64,000 nucleotides of DNA from Demequina flava (GCF_000975035.1 NZ_BBRA01000001.1:1466838-1530837), one strand, 5' to 3'; shown: positions 1 through 8,233, numbered from the stretch's first letter. The notes: generated from the sequence alone by a model not told the origin. Numbers and translations are program-made.

Positions 1-475
1 CTTCTTCTTGCAGATCTCGATGGTGCCTTCACAGTCGATCTTGTCGTCGTCATCGTCGTTTCCGTAGCGGAAAGCGCTGACGGGTTCGGCAGTGTCGGTT
101 GAGCCGTGGTCGGACGTCACGACACACTCAAACTTGGGCTCCTCGCATCCGTTGTCGTAGAACGCTTGGTCCCAGTTGCGGCCGTCGAATGAGACGGAGT
201 CGTTCTCGCTGTAGTTGACTGTCAACGGCGGGATCTTGTCGTAGTCTCGGTCGCCATCGAAGTCGATGTACCAGCGACCGTTGTTCTTCTTGAGTTCCCA
301 TTCGAGTGTGGACTGCTTGTAGTCGCCGTCCTTCTTCTTGCAGATCTCGATGGTGCCTTCACAGTCGATCTTGTCGTCGTCATCGTCGTTTCCGTAGCGG
401 AAAGCGCTGACGGGTTCGGCAGTGTCGGTTGAGCCGTGGTCGGACGTCACGACACACTCAAACTTGGGCTCCTCG
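1..475 (-). repeat. 330-bp-period tandem repeat inside the surface protein gene
   Basis: Positions 1-145 are identical to 331-475 by direct comparison, and the two diverge at 146/476. The offset of 330 bp equals 110 codons, so the protein module repeats in frame. The left copy may continue outside the window. Identity at the DNA level, including third codon positions, indicates recent duplication or gene conversion. Confidence 0.9.
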
Positions 476-1293
476 ACCTTCACCTTGCAGATGATCCAGT
501 GCGAGACGTCAGCGTTCTTCTTGCCGTCGCGATCCGGCGTCTGGTAAAGCACACCGGTTTCGGGGTTGGTGTAAAGGACGTAGCCGTTCCCACCCTTCAC
601 TGCCAGGATGAGGTACTCGTAGTCTTCCGGCGCAGGCTTGAGGAGGATTGAGTCTTTCTCCGCTGAAGGTGTGCTCTTCACGATGTCGCCGTGGCCGGTG
701 GACCGGTCCTTGTCGTAGCAATAGAGCTCGAGGTCCGGGTACAGGTCTTCAAGGTCCCCCACCTGCACATTCCCTGAGTGGGTCGTGCCACTTCCCAATG
801 GGTACGCGGGTGCTTCGACCTTCAGAGTCTGCGTCTCAGGTGCAGATGAGCGCTGAAGCGCGAGCTCATCCTCGCCATCGTCCTCCGTCGCGGGAACTTC
901 GTCCTTCTGCTCGGGGGCTGGGGCCTCGGTGGTCTCCTCGACCTTGGGCGCCGGGTCGTTCTTCTCTTCCTTCGCGGGAGCCTCGTCCTTCTCGGGGGCT
1001 TCCTCCGCAGTAGTTTCTGCGACCTTAGGCTCGGGAGCCTTGGTGGTCTCTTCGACGACGGGTTCGAGCGCGTCCTCCTGAGCCGGGACAGACTTGGCTT
1101 CGTCGGCTGGCGGATCGCCGCCGTCCCCCCCGCCTTCGTCATTTTCGGCGAGCCCCTCAGCCTCGACCTCCTTGTAGAGGGACTGGAGAACCCTCATGCC
1201 GGAGTAATCTGCGGCGGTAGCGGGAACGGCCCATCCAACGATGGAAAGGGCGACCGCTGCGAACACCGCGATGATCTTGGTCTTGAGTTGCAT
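1..1293 (-). CDS. Secreted repeat protein, N-terminal part (runs off the left edge)
   Basis: About 431 codons are visible and the frame is open to the window edge, so the C-terminus is missing. A Sec signal peptide (charged start, hydrophobic core, AxA-type end at about residues 25-27) is followed by a Pro/Glu/Lys/Ala-rich low-complexity stretch (about residues 55-150), then folded-looking segments with single Cys residues. The last visible part contains two copies of a module with period 110 residues; a shared motif is EEPKFECVVTSDHGSTDT. I chose the second of two adjacent ATGs because it sits 5 nt after GGAGG, the same spacing as in the next gene upstream on this strand; ATG at 1296 is the alternative. 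It is probably a cell-surface or matrix protein. I recognise no named family, and whether an LPXTG anchor follows cannot be seen. Confidence 0.75.
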   Translation of the reverse strand, partial: MQLKTKIIAVFAAVALSIVGWAVPATAADYSGMRVLQSLYKEVEAEGLAENDEGGGDGGDPPADEAKSVPAQEDALEPVVEETTKAPEPKVAETTAEEAPEKDEAPAKEEKNDPAPKVEETTEAPAPEQKDEVPATEDDGEDELALQRSSAPETQTLKVEAPAYPLGSGTTHSGNVQVGDLEDLYPDLELYCYDKDRSTGHGDIVKSTPSAEKDSILLKPAPEDYEYLILAVKGGNGYVLYTNPETGVLYQTPDRDGKKNADVSHWIICKVKVEEPKFECVVTSDHGSTDTAEPVSAFRYGNDDDDDKIDCEGTIEICKKKDGDYKQSTLEWELKKNNGRWYIDFDGDRDYDKIPPLTVNYSENDSVSFDGRNWDQAFYDNGCEEPKFECVVTSDHGSTDTAEPVSAFRYGNDDDDDKIDCEGTIEICKKK

Positions 1294-1306
1294 CATTGCC
1301 TCCTCG

Positions 1307-1346
1307 TCGAGGCTGGTACCCCCATTGGCACCCCTCAGCGCCTCGA
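1307..1346 (-). promoter_or_regulatory. Structured 5' leader RNA, copy 1 (candidate cis-regulatory RNA)
   Basis: Read on the minus strand, the leader forms an outer stem (UCGAGGC pairing with GCCUCGA), a conserved single-stranded GCUGAGG, an inner hairpin (GGUGCC/GGUACC) and a conserved A. The second copy at 3378-3418 has the same architecture with compensating changes. The 3' strand of the outer stem (GCCUC) can alternatively pair with the Shine-Dalgarno GAGGC just downstream, as in a translational on/off switch. It matches no riboswitch class I can name. Confidence 0.6.
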
Positions 1347-1356
1347 CACACAACTC

Positions 1357-1384
1357 ACGCTAGTGAGGTTTCTCACACTCGCAA
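1357..1384 (-). promoter_or_regulatory. Promoter of the left-edge surface protein gene with CRP-like operator in the spacer
   Basis: On the minus strand: -35 TTGCGA, 16 bp, -10 TAGCGT. The spacer holds TGTGA-N6-TCACT, one base off the CRP/GlxR-type consensus. The start of transcription would fall at about 1350, just before the structured leader. The promoter of the neighbouring secreted-protein gene is built the same way. Confidence 0.55.
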
Positions 1385-1393
1385 CGGGACGAT

Positions 1394-1415
1394 GTGACAG
1401 AAGTGACAGAAGTAA
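1394..1415. promoter_or_regulatory. GTGACA direct repeats, period 9 (MtrA-box-like)
   Basis: GTGACAGAA occurs twice in tandem, followed by a degenerate third unit GTAA, about 10 bp upstream of the -35 element. A 9-bp-period repeat of GTSACAnnn resembles the direct-repeat motif described for mycobacterial MtrA. The same spacing recurs at 3502 and 8367, in both cases upstream of genes for secreted proteins. Assignment to MtrA is inference. Confidence 0.4.
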
Positions 1416-1537
1416 ACCAATGAGACGAGAGTGGTGAAAATCACACTCGCAGTTGCAGAACTGTGACCTTTGGTTATGGTATTCGCGGAATTGAGAGTAG
1501 TTGACGGGCGTTACGGGTCCCTCATCAGACATACAGA

Positions 1538-1581
1538 AACGCTCGGTCCCCACAGCAACGTTGCTGTGGGGACCGAGCGTT
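1538..1581 (-). terminator. Perfect 44-bp palindrome, terminator of the secreted-protein gene
   Basis: The two 22-nt halves are exactly complementary and centred on CAACGTTG. It lies about 35 bp beyond the stop codon of the minus-strand gene at 1616-3364, and on that strand is followed by TCTGTATG. The rest of 1416-1615 holds nothing else that I recognise. Confidence 0.7.
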
Positions 1582-1615
1582 CTCGGTGCCGTGTGGGGCG
1601 GCGTTGGACGTGAAA

Positions 1616-3364
1616 TCAGCCCGTGTACGTCACCTCGCCGCGCACGGGAACAGCGGCGGGCGCAGCGCCCGTCACGACGACGGGACCAGCGCTGAGGACG
1701 CGACTTGCCGTCACGACTTCGTCGTCGGCTTCCGGAGCGTTCGCGCAGTCAGCGGTCGCCTCGGGGTAAGCGGCTGTCACCGTGATCTCAGGGTTCACTT
1801 CAATCAGCACATCGCCGTCGCGAGTCCAGCCCCAGTTGTCGTCAGCGACCGCGGTCCACTCGTCACCGATGAGAGCCCAGCCCGGCCAGCCCGCGGGGTT
1901 GCTCTCTGAGTCCAGGGACGCGCCAGGCCAGAGCAGTTCGCCGGCCATTGTGGGCAGGTCGATGGTGAGTGGCTCGATCGGTGTGACGCCATCGGGGTAG
2001 AACTCTTCATCGGCATCAGGCAGGAACGTAATGCTCGGCAGTGCGGAGTCGTCGACCAGGCCGTTTGGGTCGTTCACCGTCACGTCGTACGTGAAATAGG
2101 GCACGTCCCCCAGGCACAGGTTCCCGATGAGGGTTCCGTCAAGGCTTGCCTCCTCGAAGATGCGTGTGGGGCAGTCCTCGCCGGTGTCCGTCTGCGTCCA
2201 TTCAGACTGAACTTCTTCCGCGAACTCGTAGCCGTCGGCAGGCGTGGCGGTGGCCGTCGCGACGCCGTCGACCACATTCGTGGACCACTCGACCCCGGGG
2301 AACACGGGGGCCTGAACCGCGATGTTGTCGGGGCCGCACGGGTCCTCAAACGTGGGAGCGGGGGGCGTGACGACGCAAGTTTGCTCCGTGTCGTAGGCCG
2401 TCCATGAAGTCACCGCGTCCGCGGGGAAGGTGAACCCTTCCTGTGGCGCGACCTCAATCGTGTAGGCGCCTCCGAACACGGCGGACTGTGCCCAGTCAAT
2501 GCCTTCGGCATTGGCGTCGAACTGCCAGGCGCCGTCTCCCGCGAGGCAGCCCTCTGCCCATGTGGGGGTTGGCGCCACGACAGTTTCGAGGCAGTTGTCG
2601 CCGTCGAGGTCCTCGCCGGAGGAGGCCTTGGCCTCGCCTCGCTCAAGCGACTCGTCGTCGCCCCACGTGATCTTGGCGTCGACGTCTTCGCGGGGCGTCT
2701 TGATCTCAGCCTGATCCCCGGCGGGCGCAGTGTCCTCGCCGACGGTGTTCCACTCGTCGCCGTCTTGGTACTTGAGGACAAACGGCACGTCCTGGTCGCT
2801 CGCATTTGCCACGACCCACGTGTTGCTGGAGTCGGGCTCACACGCAGGGATATAGGTCAGTGTGAGCTCGACCTCAGCGGGCTCTTCGGTGGCGGTGCCA
2901 CAAGTGGGGCCACCGGTGTAGTGGAAGTACCACGCGGTGGTGATGCCGCCGTCTTCGCCGTGCGTGAGAGTGTCGTCCGCGAGTACCGCGTTGATGTCGG
3001 ATGCGCGCCCCTCGTACTTATCAACCTGGTACCAGGTGCACTGCGTGAGCGTCCCAACCTGGGTGTGCGTGCCTTCGCCCACGAGCGCTTGCGGCCACAT
3101 CGCCGTCTCGTGATCGTCGGCGCATGCCGGGGAGCCGTATGCGTCGTAGTTCACCCAAGGCGTTGCCGTCGGGGACGTCCATACGTCCGTGCCCTCCGCG
3201 GCATCGAACGTGGGGCATCCGGGCGCCGGGATCTCCCACGTCACCCACTGTGTTGTGTCCTCGTCGGACTGATCGTTGCCCGCGTGGGCCGCCGGTGCGG
3301 CCAACCCCACGAGCGCGAGTGCGGCGGCGCATGCGAGCGCAGCCGCGCGTGTGCGCAGTTTCAT
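1616..3364 (-). CDS. Large secreted protein of unknown function
   Basis: 582 residues. The start is ATG with GGAGG five bases upstream; the reading frame extends nine codons further but that ATG lacks a ribosome site. The signal peptide has a hydrophobic core and AHA-type cleavage at about residue 28. The mature protein is acidic, Trp- and Thr-rich and has regularly spaced Cys residues. Around residues 250-370 there are related segments with W-x-T and CGPDN/CVVTPPAP-type motifs, suggesting tandem beta-sandwich or Ig-like domains. The C-terminus ends VRGEVTYTG with no LPXTG motif or hydrophobic tail, so it is probably released or bound non-covalently. It shares promoter layout and leader RNA with the left-edge surface protein, so the two are probably co-regulated. 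I do not recognise a family. Confidence 0.75.
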   Translation of the reverse strand: MKLRTRAAALACAAALALVGLAAPAAHAGNDQSDEDTTQWVTWEIPAPGCPTFDAAEGTDVWTSPTATPWVNYDAYGSPACADDHETAMWPQALVGEGTHTQVGTLTQCTWYQVDKYEGRASDINAVLADDTLTHGEDGGITTAWYFHYTGGPTCGTATEEPAEVELTLTYIPACEPDSSNTWVVANASDQDVPFVLKYQDGDEWNTVGEDTAPAGDQAEIKTPREDVDAKITWGDDESLERGEAKASSGEDLDGDNCLETVVAPTPTWAEGCLAGDGAWQFDANAEGIDWAQSAVFGGAYTIEVAPQEGFTFPADAVTSWTAYDTEQTCVVTPPAPTFEDPCGPDNIAVQAPVFPGVEWSTNVVDGVATATATPADGYEFAEEVQSEWTQTDTGEDCPTRIFEEASLDGTLIGNLCLGDVPYFTYDVTVNDPNGLVDDSALPSITFLPDADEEFYPDGVTPIEPLTIDLPTMAGELLWPGASLDSESNPAGWPGWALIGDEWTAVADDNWGWTRDGDVLIEVNPEITVTAAYPEATADCANAPEADDEVVTASRVLSAGPVVVTGAAPAAVPVRGEVTYTG

Positions 3365-3377
3365 TGGTTCCTCCCAC

Positions 3378-3418
3378 CCGAGGCTGGGCATCCCAGCGAC
3401 GCCCCCTCAGCGCCTCGG
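3378..3418 (-). promoter_or_regulatory. Structured 5' leader RNA, copy 2
   Basis: Minus-strand reading: outer stem CCGAGGC/GCCUCGG, GCUGAGG single strand, inner hairpin GGGCGUC/GAUGCCC with loop GCUGG, then A. Compared with copy 1, the closing pair of the outer stem changes from U-A to C-G and the whole inner stem differs in sequence yet still pairs, which is covariation support. CCUC of the outer stem could instead pair with GAGG of the Shine-Dalgarno six bases downstream. Confidence 0.6.
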
Positions 3419-3427
3419 CCGCCCCTG

Positions 3428-3455
3428 ACGCTAGTGACATTTCTCACATCGTCAA
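3428..3455 (-). promoter_or_regulatory. Promoter of the large secreted protein with CRP-like operator in the spacer
   Basis: Minus strand: -35 TTGACG, 16 bp, -10 TAGCGT. The spacer contains TGTGA-N6-TCACT. The -10 hexamer and spacer length are identical to those of the left-edge gene. The structured leader begins at the expected transcription start. Confidence 0.6.
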
Positions 3456-3501
3456 CTTGATTGAGTGGCAAATGTTGCCAATGTGACAGTACGGTGATGA
3501 T

Positions 3502-3516
3502 GTGACAAAAGTCACA
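3502..3516. promoter_or_regulatory. GTGACA-N3-GTCACA repeat (MtrA-box-like)
   Basis: Two half-sites with 9-bp period, 47 bp upstream of the secreted-protein promoter and about 120 bp before the oppositely oriented oxidoreductase gene. It is the same arrangement as at 1394 and 8367. Confidence 0.35.
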
Positions 3517-3633
3517 CCAAGGCGGACGAGTTATCCACAGCGATCTCAAAAGTGACGGCGATCCGAGCCGGCGCGGCATCCTTCTCGCAGCACCGCGACA
3601 GGTCCACACGACCTGTCTCCAACAAGTGGAACA

Positions 3634-6495
3634 ATGACGGACGTGACGATCGCGCCTGAGACCACCGACCTTGCCGCACACTTGCGCGCTGCCGTGGCTG
3701 GCGATGTCGACGACTCGCCCCGCCGCCGCGCGGAGTACTCGACGGACGCATCGAACTACCGGGTACCGCCCCAGGTAGTTGTCTTCCCGCGCGACTCCGA
3801 CGACCTCATTGCAGCTCTCGCTGCCGCGAGCCAGGCCGATGCTCCCATCACCATGCGAGGTGGCGGAACCTCGGTAGCCGGCAACAGCATCGGCCCGTCT
3901 GTCGTGATTGACACGAGTCGGTACATGAACCGCGTCCTCGACATCGACGCAGAAGCCCGTACGGCCCGCGTCCAGCCCGGCCTTGTGCTCTCCGAGCTCC
4001 AGAAGGTTGCGGCGCCCCACGGCTTGCGTTTTGGCCCGGACCCGTCGACCACGACGCGCGCGACGCTGGGCGGACTGATCGGCAACAACGCTTGCGGCCC
4101 GCACGCGGTCGCCTATGGCAAGACCGCGGACAACGTCATTGCACTCGACGCCGTCACCGGAAACGGCACGCGCATCGACGCGACGCGCAAGGGCACCGCA
4201 GCAATCGACGGGCTCGACGACCTCATCCGCGCCAACCTCGCCCTGATTCGCCAGGAGTTCGGTCGCTTTGACCGGCAGGTGTCGGGCTACTCGATGCAGC
4301 ACCTCTTGCCAGAACTTGGCGGCGACCTTGCGAAGTTCCTTGTCGGTACCGAGGGAACGCTCGCGACCACCCTAGAAGCGACTGTGAACCTGGTGCCGAT
4401 CGCGCCGGTGCGCATCACGGTCGCGTTTGGCTATCCAGATATGCCTTCCGCGGCCGATGCCGTGATGCCGATCATGGCCCATGGGCCTCACGCGGTGGAG
4501 GGGTTGGACGCCCGCCTGGTCGAGCGCATTCGTGCGGCGAAGGGCGACTCGGCCATTCCCGACTTGCCGCCCGGGGCCGGCTGGCTCTTTGTGGAGGTCG
4601 GGGCGGACACGGAGGATGAGGCGCAGGAGATTCTCGCCAAGATTTCGGCCGATGCTGGGACTGGGTCGGTCACCGTCGTCGCCGATCCTCGTGAGGCCGC
4701 GCAGTTGTGGGCCATTCGTGCCGACGGAGCGGGGCTCGCGGGACGCAGCGTCGATAACAAGGAGTGCTGGCCGGGTTGGGAAGACGCGGCAGTGCCGCCC
4801 GAGCGCCTGGGACAGTATCTGCGCGACTTTGACGTCCTCATGGACAGCCATGGCGTGACCGGGCAGCCGTTCGGGCACTTTGGTGACGGGTGCATTCACG
4901 TGCGCCTCGACATTCCCCTGCAGGACGACGGGCGACCGATGCGCGCATTCATGGAGGACGCGGCCGCGCTCGTCACGAGCCACGGCGGGTCGCTCTCCGG
5001 CGAGCACGGCGACGGGCGTGCCCGCGGCGAGCTGCTCCACCATATGTACTCCCAGGAGGCGATCGATCTCTTTGGGCAGGTCAAGGCGCTCTTTGATCCA
5101 GGCGACGCGCTCAATCCGGGCATCATCGTGGATCCCGCGCCGCTTGACGCGGACCTGCGCCGTCCCGCCGCACCGGCGGTCCCTGCGACCGACGGTTTCG
5201 CGTTCCTGCACGACCACGGCGACATGACCGAGGCGCTGCACCGCTGCACCGGCGTCGGCAAGTGCCGCGCGGACGCGATTGGCACGGGCACCGGATTCAT
5301 GTGCCCGTCCTACGCCGCGACCAAGGACGAGAAGGACGTCACGCGCGGACGCGCCCGGGTGCTGCAGGAGGCGATCAACGGGCAACTCATTGGCGGAATT
5401 GCCGCTCCGGAAGTGCGCGAGAGTCTCGATCTGTGCCTGAGCTGCAAGGCGTGCTCGACCGACTGCCCCTCCGGGATCGACATGGCCGCGTACAAGGCGG
5501 AAGCGCTTCACCGCACCTACAAAGGCAAAGTTCGGCCCGTTGCTCACTACAGCATCGGCTGGTTGCCCCGTTGGCTCAAGGTGGTCGGCATTGCCCCCCG
5601 CGTAGTCAACGCGCTCCTGAAGCCAGCCTGGATACAGCGCATCGCTGTATCGGTGGCAGGCATGGACACTCGCCGGCACCTCCCGACATTCTCTGCGACC
5701 CCGTTCCGCCGGTCCAAGGCCGCGAAGTCGCACCGTGAATCCGACGTCACCAACGTGGAGCGCCGTGTGGTGCTGTGGGCGGACTCGTTCACCGACGGGC
5801 TCGACTCCGAGATCCCCGAGGCGATCATCGCGGTCCTCGAGGACGCAGGCTTCGAGGTCGTGGTTCCCGAACAGTCGGCGTGTTGCGGCGTGACGTGGAT
5901 CTCGACCGGCCAGCTGGATGCGGCGCGCAAGCACCTCGACTCGCTGCTGGGCGTGCTGGGGCCGGTCGCGGTCAACGGCATTCCGATCATTGGCATCGAG
6001 CCCTCGTGCACAGCGGTGCTACGGAGTGACCTCGTGGAGCTGCTTCCCGAGGACCCGCGAGCCCGTGCGGTCGCGGCCGGGACATTCACGTTGGCGGAGG
6101 TGCTCGCCGGGAAGGCGCAGGTCAAGCCGCGCAAGGACTGGGAAGTGCCGCGCCTCGACGACGTCACGGCGGTTGTCCAGCCGCACTGCCACCAGTACTC
6201 CGTGACCGGTTTTGGCGCCGATCGCGAGCTTCTCGCTGCCGCTGGCGCCACCGTCACCGAGACCTCCGGCTGCTGCGGTCTCGCCGGCAACTGGGGCACC
6301 GAGAAGGGGCACTACGACACGTCGGTTGCCGTCGCGGAGAACTCGTTGCTGCCCGCGCTGCGCAACGCCCCGGAAGGCAGCATCTACATCGCGGATGGCG
6401 TGAGTTGCCGTACTCAGGCAGAGGACTTGGCCGGGGAACGCGGGCTGCACCTCGCGCAGTTGCTAGCCCAGCGCATCGGGCCGATGCGCGACTGA
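3634..6495 (+). CDS. FAD-binding and Fe-S oxidoreductase (GlcD plus GlpC-like fusion)
   Basis: 953 residues. The N-terminal half is a PCMH-type FAD-binding domain (MRGGGTSVAGNS near residue 75, GPDPSTTTRATLGG near 130) followed by an FAD-oxidase C-terminal domain with FGHFGDGCIHVR. It is fused to a ferredoxin-like part with CTGVGKC near 536 and CLSCKACSTDCPSG near 600, and a C-terminal half with two CCG motifs (near 749 and 879) typical of heterodisulfide-reductase/GlpC-type subunits. Such proteins oxidise D-2-hydroxyacids such as D-lactate or D-2-hydroxyglutarate and pass electrons to the respiratory chain; the substrate cannot be decided here. The start ATG follows AAGTGGAAC, a weak ribosome site. 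Transcribed divergently from the secreted-protein gene. Confidence 0.88.
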   Translation: MTDVTIAPETTDLAAHLRAAVAGDVDDSPRRRAEYSTDASNYRVPPQVVVFPRDSDDLIAALAAASQADAPITMRGGGTSVAGNSIGPSVVIDTSRYMNRVLDIDAEARTARVQPGLVLSELQKVAAPHGLRFGPDPSTTTRATLGGLIGNNACGPHAVAYGKTADNVIALDAVTGNGTRIDATRKGTAAIDGLDDLIRANLALIRQEFGRFDRQVSGYSMQHLLPELGGDLAKFLVGTEGTLATTLEATVNLVPIAPVRITVAFGYPDMPSAADAVMPIMAHGPHAVEGLDARLVERIRAAKGDSAIPDLPPGAGWLFVEVGADTEDEAQEILAKISADAGTGSVTVVADPREAAQLWAIRADGAGLAGRSVDNKECWPGWEDAAVPPERLGQYLRDFDVLMDSHGVTGQPFGHFGDGCIHVRLDIPLQDDGRPMRAFMEDAAALVTSHGGSLSGEHGDGRARGELLHHMYSQEAIDLFGQVKALFDPGDALNPGIIVDPAPLDADLRRPAAPAVPATDGFAFLHDHGDMTEALHRCTGVGKCRADAIGTGTGFMCPSYAATKDEKDVTRGRARVLQEAINGQLIGGIAAPEVRESLDLCLSCKACSTDCPSGIDMAAYKAEALHRTYKGKVRPVAHYSIGWLPRWLKVVGIAPRVVNALLKPAWIQRIAVSVAGMDTRRHLPTFSATPFRRSKAAKSHRESDVTNVERRVVLWADSFTDGLDSEIPEAIIAVLEDAGFEVVVPEQSACCGVTWISTGQLDAARKHLDSLLGVLGPVAVNGIPIIGIEPSCTAVLRSDLVELLPEDPRARAVAAGTFTLAEVLAGKAQVKPRKDWEVPRLDDVTAVVQPHCHQYSVTGFGADRELLAAAGATVTETSGCCGLAGNWGTEKGHYDTSVAVAENSLLPALRNAPEGSIYIADGVSCRTQAEDLAGERGLHLAQLLAQRIGPMRD

Positions 6496-6522
6496 CCCAG
6501 TCGCAGACCGTACCCTGGGTGC

Positions 6523-7023
6523 GTGCTTGCCAAACGCATCGTCCCTGTCCTCGCTCTCGCCGTCGCCCTGAGCGGCTGCACCGTCAGTTCGTCGACGGTT
6601 CAATTGCCGCCGGCGGGGGAGTTTGAGGACGAGGTCTTCGCCGCGGTCAACGCCCTGCGCCTGGAGTCGGGCGTGGACAGGCTCGACGGATCCTCGTGCC
6701 TGGACGAGTACGCGGTGGCACGAGCGGCGCTCCTGCCCGGAGCAGTCGATGTGCCGCGCCAGGACCTGCCCGCCGACTGTGGCGACTACGACTACGCAGG
6801 CGAAAACGTGTCGCGCTCCGACCAGCTGCCCGCCGAGGTCGTCGAGACCTGGGCCGGCAACGAGGGGCAGTACCCCAACCTCATCGACCCCGCCTTCGAG
6901 GTCGCGGGCGTGGGGTGTGTGCCGGTGGCGGCGCGAGACAACACCGAAATCGCCGAGGGCGACGACGAGGTGGGCGGCATGGCCTGCTCGATGATCTTTA
7001 TGGGTTACGCGCCGGACGCGTAG
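6523..7023 (+). CDS. CAP-domain-like lipoprotein
   Basis: 166 residues. Lipoprotein signal with lipobox ending ALSGC at about residue 19, so probably anchored to the outer face of the membrane. The rest resembles a divergent CAP/SCP domain: an opening helix with VNALRLESGVDRL, then AGENV near the middle, a W-containing helix ETWAGNEGQ and a closing strand ACSMIFMGY. The classical CAP histidines are not evident. A -10 hexamer TACCCT at 6511-6516 lies 6 nt before the GTG start, suggesting a leaderless transcript independent of the oxidoreductase upstream. Confidence 0.6.
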   Translation: MLAKRIVPVLALAVALSGCTVSSSTVQLPPAGEFEDEVFAAVNALRLESGVDRLDGSSCLDEYAVARAALLPGAVDVPRQDLPADCGDYDYAGENVSRSDQLPAEVVETWAGNEGQYPNLIDPAFEVAGVGCVPVAARDNTEIAEGDDEVGGMACSMIFMGYAPDA

Positions 7024-7036
7024 CCGTTCTCTGGCG

Positions 7037-8233
7037 TTACAGCCGGCTCTCGAACTCTGCCATGAAGGCGTTGAGCTGACCGGACTCGACCAGGAAGCCG
7101 TCGTGACCCACGGGGGAGTGGACGACCTTCACGCCGAGCGAGCCTGACATCGCCGCGTCGAGGCGCTGCGAGTTCTTCAGCGGGTAGAGCCGGTCCGAGT
7201 CCACGGCGACCACCAATGCGGGGTCCGTGTACTGCGCCAAGGCTGTCTCGACACCGCCGCGGTCCCGGCCCACGTCGTGGGACTGGATTGCCTGCGCGAG
7301 ACGCATGTAAGTGTTCGCATCGAAGCGGCGCGCGAGTTTGCGTGCGTGGTGCTGGAGGTAACTCTGGATGGCGAACATGCCGCCCTTGCCCAGCGGGTCT
7401 CCGCCCTCTTGGTACTTGCGACCAAAACGCTCCTGAAGTTCGCTCTCGGAGCGGTACGTGGTGTGCGCGATCATGCGCGCGACTCCCATGCCGACGTGGG
7501 GACCGTCGTCATCGGCCGCACCGTAGTAGTCGCCGTCGCGGAACTTGGGGTCGGCGGCGATGGCTGCGAGTTGGGCCGTTGACCAGGCGATCTGGTCTGC
7601 GCTCGTGGCGGCGGTGGACCCGACGGGGGCGATCGCTCCGACGCGACCTGGCGCCATCACGGTCCACTCGATTGCGCGCATACCGCCCATGGACGGACCT
7701 GCGATGAGCCGCCAGCGGTCAATTCCCAAGTGGTCCGCGAGGCGGATCTCCGCATTGACCATGTCGCGCATCGTCACGTACGGGAAGCGGGAGCCCCACG
7801 GCTCGCCATCTTCTGGGTGGGCCGATGCCGGTCCGGTGGTTCCCTGGCATCCGCCTACGACGTTCGCCGAGACGATGTAGTGGCGGGCCGGGTCGATCGG
7901 CTTGCCCGGGCCCACCATCGCGTTCCACCAGCCGCCGGTGTGGTGGCCGGGCTCGGCGGGGCCAAAGACGTGACTGTCGCCGGTAAGTGCGTGTGCGATG
8001 TACACGGCGTTGTCGCGAGCGGCATTGAGCTCGCCCCAGGTCTCGTATGCCACGCGCACGTCCGGGAGGACTCCCATGGGGTCCGCCTCAAGCGGCAAGT
8101 CGCCGAGGTCAAAGAACAGCCTGCGACCGGGGTGATCCCCCTCGCGCCATGCAGCTGATGCGGGAATGGGCGCGCCAGGGCCAGGGCCTTGATCGGCAGC
8201 CCACGCGTCAGATTCGATGCCGTCGTCATCCAT
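7037..8233 (-). CDS. metX: Homoserine O-acetyltransferase
   Basis: 398 residues from the chosen ATG (MDDDG); the open frame runs upstream to 8521, but that part lacks family similarity and overlaps the divergent gene. Alpha/beta-hydrolase fold: the nucleophile Ser is in GPSMGG near residue 178, with the acid in VAVDSDRLYPL and the His in HDGF near the C-terminus. It transfers acetyl (in some relatives succinyl) to homoserine for methionine synthesis. The usual partner metY is not adjacent. A TAGTGT hexamer lies about 10 nt before the start. Runs convergent with the CAP-like lipoprotein. Confidence 0.93.
   Translation of the reverse strand: MDDDGIESDAWAADQGPGPGAPIPASAAWREGDHPGRRLFFDLGDLPLEADPMGVLPDVRVAYETWGELNAARDNAVYIAHALTGDSHVFGPAEPGHHTGGWWNAMVGPGKPIDPARHYIVSANVVGGCQGTTGPASAHPEDGEPWGSRFPYVTMRDMVNAEIRLADHLGIDRWRLIAGPSMGGMRAIEWTVMAPGRVGAIAPVGSTAATSADQIAWSTAQLAAIAADPKFRDGDYYGAADDDGPHVGMGVARMIAHTTYRSESELQERFGRKYQEGGDPLGKGGMFAIQSYLQHHARKLARRFDANTYMRLAQAIQSHDVGRDRGGVETALAQYTDPALVVAVDSDRLYPLKNSQRLDAAMSGSLGVKVVHSPVGHDGFLVESGQLNAFMAEFESRL

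Noticed and set aside
1-475. CRISPR-like array at the left edge
   Set aside because: The repeat unit is 330 bp, in frame with a coding sequence and without spacers.
1307-1346. TPP riboswitch, because of the GCUGAG stretch in the leader
   Set aside because: The element is only 40 nt, lacks the rest of the TPP core, and precedes surface-protein genes, not thiamine genes.
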